A program made the translations under genes and the position numbers. Under the pieces are notes generated by a model that was not told where the DNA came from, did not search any database, and saw only the letters and a list, made by a program, of their open reading frames with translations. From Aplysia californica (lineage: Eukaryota; Mollusca; Gastropoda; Aplysiida; Aplysiidae): a stretch of DNA of 64,000 nt. Below, piece after piece: positions 54,130 to 63,740 of this stretch. The DNA lies in contig NW_004797548.1 in NCBI RefSeq assembly GCF_000002075.1, forward strand, positions 268,085 to 332,084, given 5' to 3'. Numbering within the stretch: position 1 is the first letter of the stretch; every line of letters starts with the position of its first letter.

Positions 54130-54860
54130 CGTGTTTTTAGCAAGAGTCTTTCGGAGCTTGCAACTGCACACGATCACACTAATTTCATTATGCTACAAAG
54201 ACGAACAAACATTCATAAAAATTTTTTTAAATATGGAAAAGGCTTATTTACATTTGTATATACAACATTAATTTCAGTGTATGTATATATACACCGATAA
54301 CGATAACTATATATTTTCATATTCTATTAAATAGTCCAATTTCTTGTACATAACTTAAAATTTTTCTAGGGTCTACGATGTCAAAAAGGGTCTTAATATC
54401 TTTACATTTAAAATATTTCTTACGAACATCATTAAATTCAACACATTCCGTTAGGATGTGCCGAACTGTGAAATTTAAAAGGGGCTTCCTCTCCTTCGAG
54501 CAAATGTTTGTGCGTGACGTGCGTGTGTCCTATCTTTAGTCTGGTAAAAATTACTTTTTCTCTTCGTAGGAGAGATAGTGGTTTCTTGGGCGTAAGTTTC
54601 GGTTGAATGTAAAGGAGTTTGTTGTATATTTGTTGATTCCAAATTTGGGACCAGGAGGATGTGATGTGTTCTTTTACTTTCGGTTTCATGTTAGAGAAAG
54701 GGATTTTATTATTTTTGTTTTTAGGTAGTTTTAGAGATTCTTTGGCAAATTGGTCAACGGCTTCGTTGCCATCATGCCAAGCTATTGTAATAGTTTTTCC
54801 AGTCTGATGTAGAAAATGCAGTTTAATTATAAGTTTCAAAATTCTGTTGTCGGAGGTGTC
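54130..54860 (-). pseudogene. LINE family 2: RNase H end and 3' UTR
   Basis: Minus frame with KKSDSLSCLKSLEGSDTSD, TGKTITIAWHDGNEAVDQFA, KPKVKEHITSSW and LSLLRREKVIFTRLKIGH. Related to but clearly distinct from LINE-M. The 3' UTR near 54,150-54,190 holds a diverged version of the LINE-M 3' module. The WIPSHxGIxGN stretch is partly deleted (WHDGNEAVDQ). Directly joined to ORF1 Pro/Ser-rich sequence on the 5' side, so nearly all of ORF2 is missing. Confidence 0.7.
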
Positions 54861-55986
54861 AGAGCCCTCTAAAGATTTCAGACAAGAGAGAGAGTCTGAC
54901 TTTTTTTGAAGGAGAGTGTGGAGGGGGAGGAGGACCGGAGTCCCGGATGCGGGTAGAGGAGGGGGAGCGGGTGCGGAGAGTGGGTGGAGGGGCTTTATTG
55001 GATGAAGGGCGATGGGATGGAGGTGATGATGGTGGTGAAGACGAAGATGTAGTTGGCGGTGGGGATGAAGATGAGCGTGGTGAGGACGTGGGTGAGGATG
55101 AAGATGGTGGTGAGGATGAGGACGGTTGTGAGGATGAAGGTGGAGATGGTGAGGGTTTTGGGGGTGAAGATGTTGAAAGAGATTTTGGAGGGGATGAGTG
55201 GAGGGAGAGCTCCATGTCCTCCTCCTGGTTATCATGGCGCTTTTGGGTTTTTTAACTTTTATTGGACGTACGTAGTGTTTTCACGGTTTGGAATTTTACA
55301 TTTTCATTGTCAGCGGTTCTGGGGCCTGCCTTGGCAGCGTCTCCGTAGGTTTTTTGTGTTGATTCTAAACCCATCGAGAAGACGGCAGACGGCTGCCTTA
55401 GCCTGGGCAAAGGTGCCTCCGAACTTCGCTCGGTGGGTCAGGATGGCCTTTTCTTGAGAGTACTTGGGACATTCCTTTGAATATGCTGGATGTCCTCCCT
55501 GTTGGCAATTTGGGCACCGAGGAACTGACGTGCAGGATTCCTCTGTGTGACCCTCCTTGCCACAGCGAGGGCAAACAGCATTTAGCCGGCATCTTAATTT
55601 TGTGTGCCCGAAGTGCTGGCAATTAAAACAGCGCATCGGTTTAGGAATATAGGGTTTTACCTCTAGTCCCAAGTACTCTATCGCCAGTTTGGTAGGAGGT
55701 CTTGGACAGTCGAAAGACAGTATCCAAGTGTTGGTGCGGATCTCTTTCCCATCTCGTTGCACTATGAAACGACGAGCTTGGGTGACGCCTTCTAGTTCTA
55801 GCACCATTTCTTCCTCTGTACAGCCGTCCAGGTAACGGCTCTTTACAACACCCCTGGAAGTATTGAGACTCCTGTGAGGCTCAACACTTACAGGGATGCC
55901 ACCAACGACATATATTTCCGTAACTGTACGGAATCGGCCACGTTGGCAACCTCCACCAAGAGGTCGTCAGACCCCTGGGGGGAGAC
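54861..55986 (-). pseudogene. LINE family 2 ORF1, downstream part
   Basis: Reads EIYVVGGIPVSVEPHRSLNT, SRGVVKSRYLDGCTEEEMVL, then the knuckles CFNCQHFGHTKLRC, CPRCGKEGHTEESC and CPNCQQGGHPAYSKEC, a stop at 55,310, and a Ser/Pro-rich stretch (KPSPSPPSSSQPSS, in another frame). Homologous to LINE-M ORF1 but strongly diverged. One frameshift lies just before EIYVVGG. A His-rich frame over the same DNA is only a shifted reading of the Ser/Pro region. Confidence 0.75.
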
Positions 55987-55998
55987 TTTCTTTGGTCT

Positions 55999-56577
55999 AT
56001 ATGTATGTATGTATAGTATAAGGTTTTACGGCGCTCGCAACTGCTAAGGTCATATGAGCGCGCGAAACACAAGTTGTTCACCTTTGCGAAAGTTCACTTC
56101 ACGACTGGTTAACTAATTTACTTTAAAATGCTAAAAAGTTAAAATATTTAAATTCGGTGTAAATACATTTGTGGTTTAAAACAACTCTTTTAAGTAACAA
56201 TAAAAATTTTAAATAATATCAAATTCACTCTACAACTCGCCATAAAGGCCAATGGCCTTTATAAAATTTAAAATTCTGCTGGGAACAACGACGGAAAAAA
56301 TATCCTGCAATTTCTTGCATTTATAATATTTCCTTCGGATCTCTCCAAAGTCTAGACATTCTGTTAAAATGTGTCTAATGGTAAAATCTGTGTCGCATCT
56401 CATCTCCCTGTAGGAGGTATTTGTGGGTCAGGGCCGTGTGTCCGATGCGCAATCGAGTAAAAATATCTTCGTCTCTTCTGGAGAGGTCCGAAGGATTTCG
56501 CTTTTCTAGTTTGGGTTTTATTTCATATAGTTTATTATTTTTCTGGTTTTCCCAGTGGCTCTCCCACAGACTGGAGG
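55999..56577 (-). mobile_element. 5'-truncated LINE-M tail inside family-2 ORF1
   Basis: 579 bp flanked by TTTCTTTGGTCT at 55,987-55,998 and 56,578-56,589 (12-bp target duplication). Minus strand: end of ORF2 (LSRRDEDIFTRLRIGHTALT, FTIRHILTECLDFGEIRRKY), 3' UTR, hairpin and GTAAAACCTTATACTATAC followed by (ATAC)n. The end is precise and gives the true LINE-M 3' terminus. Lacks the CxxC pair through a small deletion. Confidence 0.88.
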
Positions 56578-56589
56578 TTTCTTTGGTCT

Positions 56590-56871
56590 GGGGATGCCAC
56601 AGGCTCTGAAAGCTTTGCCTATGGCAAAGACGCTTAAAGAAGTTACTTTCTTGTGAGACTCATCGGCTGAGGAGATCACCAAATAAGGTGACCATCCTAG
56701 AGATGTTTGTCTAGGCAGGTCCCAGATACTGACATTGTCGTCCTCTCTCAATCGTTTTCGTTTGCCCTGGTCAGAATTTGCACCCGCTCCTCCTGACAGG
56801 GACTTGTTGGGAATTGGGGTAGGGAGAGAAATTTTTGTTTTTATATCCATATATATTACGTTTTTGTTCAT
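56590..56871 (-). pseudogene. LINE family 2 ORF1, N-terminal part
   Basis: Minus frame MNKNVIYMDIKTKISLPTPI, KRKRLREDDNVSIWDLPR, PYLVISSADESHKKVTSLSV, FAIGKAFRACGIPRPKK. The PYLVIS and FxxGKAFR motifs match the PYVAIS and FKTGDALR motifs of LINE-M ORF1. Interrupted by the LINE-M tail after PRPKK and resumed in the same frame at 55,986 once one duplication is discounted. Confidence 0.75.
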
Positions 56872-57108
56872 CTCCAGGGCTCCCCACCCGCCATCGAGTC
56901 CAACAAGGGGACACCGCTCGGAAGTCCAGAGCTGGTGTCAGGGCTACCCTGAAGGTATACTCCCAATCACACGGCAAGAAATCTTGCCTTCCAACTAAGA
57001 CTGGCCAAAAACCGGTTCTATGAACCGGTCACTACCGATTGAGTGCAGTAGGCCACTGCACCCACCCTCTAGACCGAATCCAGGGCCAAAGTGGCGTGTT
57101 GGTGTGGG
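56872..57108 (-). promoter_or_regulatory. LINE family 2 5' UTR
   Basis: Shares blocks with the LINE-M 5' UTR (CATCGAGTCCAACAAGGGGA, GGGGAGCCCTGGAG in reverse, CTACCGATTGAGTG, GGGCCAAAG) although the ORF1 proteins are far diverged. Truncated at about 57,108. Confidence 0.6.
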
Positions 57109-58133
57109 AGTTGTGTGTTTCTGAGTGAGAGTGATGGTGTATGTTTGCCTCGGCCTGGAGGCTCTCCACCGGGGAAGTGCGGAAAGCCCGCCGATCCGTA
57201 GACTTGACAGTCGTAGTCAAGCCTGAACCGGACAAGGGAGATGTACAAGTGGAGAAGGTGTTTTGAGTCCCCGCCCCACTCCGGATGCGATAGAATTTTC
57301 AAAGCGTTTAGCGCTTTCTGGCACCTCACACGAAGGTCTTTGATGTGTGGTATGAATGTGAGGTTTTTTTTGTCGAATATAACGCCGAGGAAACGAGCTT
57401 GGATCTGGACGGGAATCCTTTCCCCGTATAGTGTCAAATCTGGTTGCAGCACACATCTGCCTGTTCGGCAGAAGTGTACTGCAACCGTCTTTGACAGGGA
57501 TAACTTGAAACCGTTATTGTTTGCCCACTTTTCAAGTTTGTTTGCAGCTGCCTTTCCATAGATCTCAGATGAGGATTTTTCTAACGTCAGCATATCAAAA
57601 AGTCGTCACCGTATAACGAGCTGTCTATGGTGTTTTGGAGGGTTTTTTCGATGGAAACTATTTTGATTTCAAATAGGAGAGGAGAAAGGATGCTCCCCTG
57701 GGGGACTCCTTCCTCCTGTTGGTAGGGGTCCGAAATGGAGGATCTGACACCAACCTGGAAGGAACGGTTCTTCAGGAAGTTGCCAATGAAGGCAGAGAGG
57801 TGTCCATGTATGCCGAGTGCGTGCAGGTCACGGACAATGCCGTACTTCCAGGTTGTGTCGAAGGCTTTTTCTAGGTTGAAAAAGAAGGCGATCATGTGGC
57901 CTCCTTCAGCGAACATCTCGCGTATAAAGGTCTCTAGGCGGACCAGGTGATCTAGAGTGGATTGAGTTTTCCTGAATCCAACCTGGAGACCGCTCAGCGA
58001 GCCCGTCGTCTCCAGAAACCACATGAGTCGCCTGTGAATCATTTTTTCAATAAGTTTGCACAGACAGCACGTTAGTGCTATTAGTCTGTAATTGGATGGG
58101 TGTGAGGTCTTTGTTTGGTTTGGGTATTGGAAT
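57109..58133 (-). pseudogene. LINE-M RT fragment
   Basis: Minus strand: MIHRRLMWFLETTGSLSGLQ, FFNLEKAFDTTWKYGIVRDL, GVPQGSILSPLLFEIK, SSLYGDDFLIC, then in another frame NKLEKWANNNGFKLSLSKTV and HPEWGGDSKHLLHLYISLVR. Carries RT motifs A, B (GVPQGS) and C (YGDD). Keeps the 40 codons that are deleted from the 9.2-kb LINE-M. Joined on the left to family-2 5' UTR and on the right to LINE family 4. Confidence 0.8.
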
Positions 58134-58583
58134 GACAGTGGCGAGTGTTTGGAGTGTCTTTCCTGACTCGTCCTTCACATTCACGGTGGTTTTTGAGCGA
58201 CCCTGTCCACATATCTTCTTTCGCAGTTTCCAGAACGTTGAGAGTGTCTTCTCAGCTACAATGTTTTGTAGAAACTCTTCCCACTTTGCCGTTTTGGCCA
58301 GATCTCCTTGAGCTTTGAACTTATCTCGAGCCAGCCACATCTTCTCTTTAGCTGCCTCCCTTTCTTCCTCTGTAACATTGGGGTTCTTCCTCTTTATTTG
58401 CCAGTCCTTAACAACATTCCCCTTCTCTGTCCACAGGCAATCAATGTCATTGCTCCACCATGGTGGCTGCGTAATATTAGATCTTGAGGGTCTTCTGTTC
58501 CAGGCCTTCTTTCTCAGGCCTCCTAAGACCGAGGTGTCCGGTTTGTACTTAAACACCCTCGTAACCTTTTGTCTCCCGGTCTT
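58134..58583 (-). pseudogene. LINE family 4, host copy: endonuclease-RT linker
   Basis: Minus frame KTGRQKVTRVFKYKPDTSVL, WNRRPSRSNITQPPWWSNDI, EEEREAAKEKMWLARDKFKA and STFWKLRKKICGQGRSKTTV. Continues in frame from the endonuclease part that ends ...LISKGG at 60,259 once the nested copy (58,600-60,258) is discounted. Ends at the junction with LINE-M near 58,134. Confidence 0.7.
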
Positions 58584-58599
58584 TCCACCCTTTGATATA

Positions 58600-60258
58600 C
58601 TTTACTTTACTTTTCCGATCCAGCGGCCATTTGGGTTCTAGCCCTTCGGTCTGTCGATATGGCAAAGAATTGACAGGTTTTAATCAGCTGTGCTTTGTCG
58701 CTGTATAGAGTGTTTCCGATCTCTGGGGAGGCAGGTAGGTAGGTGCTACGCAGGTCACAAAGTGCAGGGCAGTTAAAGAGGTGGTGGGGTACTGTTTCAT
58801 CCTGGCAGTCGCACAACGGGCAGTCGGGTGGGGTATCCTTGCGGATCCTATTAAGGTAGGAGTTTAGTGGTATGTGTTGTGTTCGCAGGCGAAATATTGT
58901 GACTTGTTCTCTTCTACTCAGGGAATTTATTGCATCTTTAGAGTTGGGGGCTGTCATGTGTGCAAATACAGTTCTTCCAGTTTTGCCCATTGCCCATCCA
59001 TTCAGCCACTGTTCCCTGGTGTTGCATTTGATGATGTTCTTGGCTGTCTGTTGTGATACTGGGTTGTGTGGTTGTGTTTGTGATGCTCCCTTCTTGGCAA
59101 GGGTGTCTGCTCTGTCGTTTCCTGGGATGTTGCTGTGGCCAGGTATCCACTGTAGTGTCAGGTCGACGGCATAGGTCTGTAGGAAGGTGTTGATTGTTTG
59201 AGCCACAGATAGGCAGGCTGGGCTTTCGAGATTCATGTTTTCCAGAGCTTGGAGTACTGACTTTCCGTCTGTGAAGATAATAGTGTTCTTGATTTTGTTT
59301 GGATATGTTATGAAAATGTTGGTCAGGTGGAGGATTGCTGCTTCAATGGCGATTGCCTCAGCCTCGTAATTTGTACAAGAAGTACCACATGCGTCAAATA
59401 GCTCTTCACATGTTTTGTCAGGATGTTCAATTTTTACCCCAAAGCCTGCGTTTATAGTTCCCTTGACGGCTGACCCGTCTGTATAAATATGAATTGAATC
59501 ACTAGGGTAGGAGTCAATTGTCTTCAGAGCTGTTGTCTTCAGTTCTACTGGGTCACATTCCTTTTTCACTGTCTCTTTTATGAGGGAGGTTTTGATGTTG
59601 GCGTTCTTGATGTTAGTGTTTGGGGGGAGTTCTGGTCTTAAAGGTTTCAGCATTTCTCTGTTACATGGAAGATGGTGTCTTTCTGCTAGTTCAGTGGCTG
59701 TGTCAAGTATTGATCTTCCATGAATCCGTTTCTTTGGTCGTCTCTGTTCAATTATTTTCCTGTTTGGGTGGTTTTTCTCCAGTCTTTTGTAGCGCTCACT
59801 CATCTCTACTACAGCTGCCTCTCTCCGCAAGTCCAGGGGTTCCAGGTTCGTGTGGATTTCACAAGCTGCAGTTGGAGTGGATCTCAAAGCTCCGGAGATA
59901 AATCGTACAGCTTGGTTTTGAATTTTGTCAAGAGACCTCTGAGTTGGTTTGCTGCAGATTGTCTGTAAAGTTAGGTTATATTCCATGGCAGATCGTACAT
60001 AGCCAACATATAGCTGTCTGAGTGCATCCTTGTCCGCTCCCCATGAAGTGCTAGCCAGTCGTCTGAGAAGGTTAAGTCTCTTGTTGGCCTTCGTCTTCAG
60101 GTTCCAGATATGGTTTTTGCATGAAAACTGTCTGTCCAGCTCGATCCCAAGGTAGGTCGGGTTATCAACTTTTTCTAGTTTGTTTCCTGCAAGTAAGATG
60201 GTGAGATTTTGCTTTGCAACTTTGTGGCTTTTTGTAAAGACGGTGTAGATTGTCTTGG
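58600..60258 (-). mobile_element. LINE family 4, 5'-truncated copy with intact C-terminal ORF
   Basis: Flanked by TCCACCCTTTGATATA at 58,584-58,599 and 60,259-60,274 (16 bp). The minus frame (58,607-60,286, 559 codons; the first 8-9 are target sequence) contains the RT thumb (LEKVDNPTYLGIELD), RNase H with D270 (IYTDGS), E308 (NYEAEAIAIEAA), D340 (FTDGKS) and D391 (WIPGHSNIPGNDRADTLAKK), and a C-terminal CPLC...HxxxxC (489-506). RNase H catalytic residues are all present. The stop is followed almost at once by an AAAGTAAAGTAAAG tail. Without endonuclease and RT palm it cannot move by itself. Confidence 0.88.
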
Positions 60259-61020
60259 TCCACCCTTTGATATAAGAACTGAGCATGGCAGGTGGTCGCT
60301 ACCATGATCTGCCAGAAAACTCTATTGAGTAAAAGCTGTTTTGATCAGGGTCAGATCAATATTGGAATCCTGTTCACCAGTTCTTTGAGACAGTCCTGTT
60401 ATGATGGAAATGTTGAGGGTAAGGAGATCACTTTCAACCAATTTGCTGTCCAAAGCTTTTCCCTGATTGCCCCAGGCCGAGCTTCTGGCCCCAACGATCA
60501 GGACAACATCTCCAAGATCACACAGCTCAAGGACAAACTCCCAGTCATCTTCCTTGACAAGTTTTCCCAGTATAGAGACTGAAAATGACCCATGACCTAT
60601 TGTGGATTGTTAGCTCAAGCGCTTGTTGCTCCCTGTCCTCCTTGTCCCAAACAGAGACGTCTCTTATCCGGTGCTGCATACCATTCCTAACAAGTGCTGC
60701 CAATCCATGACGAGTAGGGCTCACTGGGTTGATATATGACCTGTACCGAGGACATGACAAGGTTTTAGCATCGGTTCCTTGCAGAAAAAAGTGGTCAGAG
60801 TCATAGGCGAGCTTTTCCAGCTCTCTTCCTCTTTTCCCACTGCTGCGGCAATTCCAATAGCCAATGCAGACATTTTTCATTTTGATCCTGTCCTGTTTTC
60901 CCTGGTTCCTCCTTTTCCCTGCCCATCCTTTTCTGGCACCTCCTCTCTTTCCTCTCCTTCTTCTTCTCCTCCCCTCAGTCCTCAGCAACAATTTTTAGAC
61001 CTGCATGTGAGCCTCAACCA
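60259..61020 (-). pseudogene. LINE family 4, host copy: endonuclease
   Basis: Minus frames: RRRRRRGKRGGARKGWAGKR, VCIGYWNCRSSGKRGRELEK, SYINPVSPTRHGLAALVRNG, QQALELTIHNRSWVIFSLY; then in another frame DVVLIVGARSSAWGNQGK, LSQRTGEQDSNIDLTL and HGSDHLPCSVLISKGG. These correspond to the WN, GDFNA, IDL and SDH motifs of LINE endonucleases; GDFNA is degraded to VGARS. One frameshift and at least one stop. 5' end near 61,020. Confidence 0.75.
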
Positions 61021-61041
61021 GATTGTCTGAAAATTTTGCGC

Positions 61042-61057
61042 CCCCCCCCCCCCCCAT
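61042..61057. repeat. Poly(C) tract
   Basis: About 15 C. A poly(A) run of about 22 follows at 61,210-61,231. Confidence 0.9.
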
Positions 61058-61261
61058 AAAAGAGCTTTTGTGGGTGTCATGAAGGACTTCCGAGTAACAA
61101 GCGACCACCCCAACAAACACAATAAAGAAGAGACCTAACCCTAACCCTAGGCCTACCCCAAAAAAGAACCTGCAACAGGCCTCAGGTAAAAAGGCCAGCA
61201 CAAGTCCAAAATGAAAAAAAAAAAAAAAAAAAACCACACTCCAAAACAAACAAGGATAGCC

Positions 61262-61660
61262 TACATCTACATTGCTATAATAGGGTTTGATACAATAACA
61301 CTATAGAATTGGAATATGAATCCTCTATATAGATCTAGTAATCTAAATAAATCAAGATCTAGATCTAGATCTTGTAGAACAAGTGAATAGGAATAGGCCT
61401 TGAACTAGAAGTCCGTATCCGATTCCGAACAGAGGGACTCAGCTGAGTCTAGATCTAATCTAGATATTCTAAATAAATAAATAATTCACGCATCTGATGA
61501 AATGCTTTTCACCAACATTATATTACAGAACAACCTATGATAGGGTTTGACACAATAGAATTGGAATATGAATCCTCCACTGAGGTCAATAATGATCTAT
61601 ATATATCTAGATCTAGATTTTATTAGAACAAGTGAGTCGGACTTGAATGAATCCACACTA
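61262..61660. repeat. Tandem ~110-bp duplication with CTAGAT runs
   Basis: ATAGGGTTTGATACAATAAC, AATTGGAATATGAATCCTC and AGAACAAGTGA blocks occur at 61,275-61,387 and again at 61,540-61,636, each with an AGATCTAGATC run. No coding frame. Confidence 0.7.
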
Positions 61661-61739
61661 TCTGAACAATTGAATTAGTGAACAAACGAAATTCAAAATG
61701 GCCGCTCAAGCACGAAACTGAAAGTCCTGAAAGTAGATA

Positions 61740-62070
61740 ATTTAGGTCGTCGTCCTTTTTCGCATTTCCACTCGGATTCTGACAATTATGTCGGAAGCGC
61801 CGACGCCGGCAGTCGGCACGAAAACGAAAGTGCCGACAAAGCCGACGGGAGAAAAAGGGGGCGCTGGCAGTCGGCCAGGCCTCGCACTACGCACATTGAC
61901 TGATACAGGTGGGCCTAGCGATAGCATCGGCCGGCTCGCGGGTCGGGTCGCGATGGTCGGATTTCAGACGATTGTCGGCAAACACGCAGGTCGACAATTC
62001 TGGAGAAAGCGTCGCCAAAGGAGCACGTTCTCCGTAGCTCCTGCGCCGTTTCCTTTATGGATTTTTTAAA
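61740..62070 (+). other. CpG-rich block with a 93-codon frame, possible first exon
   Basis: CpG-dense between AT-rich flanks. A plus frame starts MSEAPTPAVGTKTKVPTKPT at 61,788 and has a CAG|GTGGGC donor-like site at 61,908-61,914. A perfect 8-bp hairpin GTCGGCAC/GTGCCGAC lies at 61,812-61,837. Could be a promoter and first exon of an unknown plus-strand gene, or a CpG-rich repeat. No domain recognised. Confidence 0.25.
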
Positions 62071-62590
62071 CTTTTACTTATGTTTTATTTTTCTAAGGTA
62101 GGGAAGAAAAGTGTCACCCTGGCAGAGCCCTTTACCAGGGAAGGGACAAGGGATGTCTTTACAGAGTCCATACGCCAGGTGTCGTCCCTCTTGCTTACCA
62201 GACGCCCATGACAGCGACTACCGAGTCCTGTAGCCATTCATCCCATTAGCACATAGATAAACCGTGAGATTAGGATTTGTGTAAGGCTGATTGACCCACA
62301 GTCTTGCGTCCCTTTGTAAGACGCTGAGCCGCAGGACTGGTGTTTTTTATCGAGGTATTGCTCTTCTAGATCCTCTGTGTTCTGTCCCTGAACCGTATGG
62401 TTTAGGTTAGCAGGCGACCCCTCAGGAAGGATGTGGCTTTTCACTCACCCACAATGGTTTTGAGCAGTACAGAGGTTTGCCAGATCAAAGTGGATTAACA
62501 GCTGGAAATGCACGTCACTACCATCAGATAAATCTAGTGGGACCTGGAAGAGAGCAGGGGAGCAGCAGGGGTGATCACTTCCCACAGCCC
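62071..62590. other. Unassigned sequence
   Basis: No domain or repeat partner recognised. Confidence 0.4.
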
Positions 62591-62594
62591 TTAA

Positions 62595-63740
62595 CCTGTT
62601 CTGCCAAATAAGATGCTCAAACAGTGACTGGAAGGCGACACAGATCAAATGTGAGTAGTCGTGTTTGTTTCAAGGGCAGTCCGTCTCCCCCTCCCCTCCC
62701 CCCCCCCCCCCTCTGCCAAAGAATGATCTATCAGGCTTAACCAAACCCTCTCAATTTGTTAGTATCTTCCATGGATCAAGCAGCCGATCAGCTGATAGCT
62801 GCATACAACACCTTTTGAGCGGTTGAACTTCAGGTATTGTTCAGGTACACATAGAAACTGCCAAAGGTCGTGATCTTCAGGAGTCCTGTCACTTCTTTTT
62901 CAGATGCACACTTCATTAAGAGTGCATCAGAGGATAGCCTATGGAGGTTGGTAGGGATGCATGCCAGTGCAATTCTTAGTATGTATCTCATTGCCTGTCT
63001 TAGTGCATCTCCAGTCTTGAAGAGATATAGATCTGATTCTCTTCTGCGCATCAGAGCCGCGGATGGTCACGTACTGCCACTCCAGTAGGCTCCTTGGAGG
63101 AGGGAGGGCAGCAGCAGCCGTAAAGATCCTCTTTTCCAGGGCTGGTTGCTTTGCTCGGCTCAGCAGCTACACCCGCTTCCTTAAGCAAAGACTTTTTAAG
63201 AAAGTTGGGAGCTGGAAAAGGGTTAATTGAAGGATTTTCCATGCGTTGGAGTGATCTGTTTCAATACCGGGGCCTCTCACCTGCTACGAAGCCAAACAAG
63301 GCGACATCCCTTGTTGTCCAGAGTTGTGCCAAAGCTAACTTGGTATTATACTCTCTATGAGAGACTATCAAGACTGACCCAAGAACTGACTGAAGGGGTT
63401 TCAGCTCCCAACCATTTGAGTGGCATGGGCTGTGCCACCCTCCAGTCAAAGAGGAAAACCTGGGCCAAAGACGTGTGTTGGCGAGGGACAGTACGCAGAC
63501 TGATCTCGCCTCAACTACCAGGTACACAGTTTCCCTCCGCACAAGTCACACCTCAGTCAACGAGGTACCCACTCTATGGGATCGGGGATCTCAGTTTTGC
63601 TGAACATGAGGTCAGCAGTGGGAGAAAAGATAGAAGGGAGAGGGAAAAAGAAGAGGAAGATACACCATAAAAGATGTCACACATGAATCCCTGGGGATTG
63701 GGGTCCATGTTCAACATCTAGTCATTGGGGGTATTTCACC
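62595..63740 (-). pseudogene. Old LINE-M 5' fragment: 5' UTR and ORF1
   Basis: Minus strand: 5' UTR 63,243-63,740 aligns with 14,272-14,845, then MENPSINPFPAPNFLKKSLL, SDLYLFKTGDALRQ, RLSSDALLMKCASEKEVTGL, followed by disrupted ORF1 to about 62,600. Roughly 75-80% similar by eye to the 14-kb copy. Retains the 5' UTR stem with compensatory changes. Truncated before the knuckles. Confidence 0.75.

Noticed and set aside
54438-55235. His-rich 265-codon frame as a novel protein
   Set aside because: The His-rich half is a shifted reading of the family-2 ORF1 Ser/Pro region; the rest is RNase H tail.
54947-55255. Asp/Glu/Gly-rich plus-strand frame
   Set aside because: Antisense of the same low-complexity ORF1 region.
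61131-61153. CCTAACCCTAACCCTAGG as telomeric repeat
   Set aside because: Only about two and a half units; no array.
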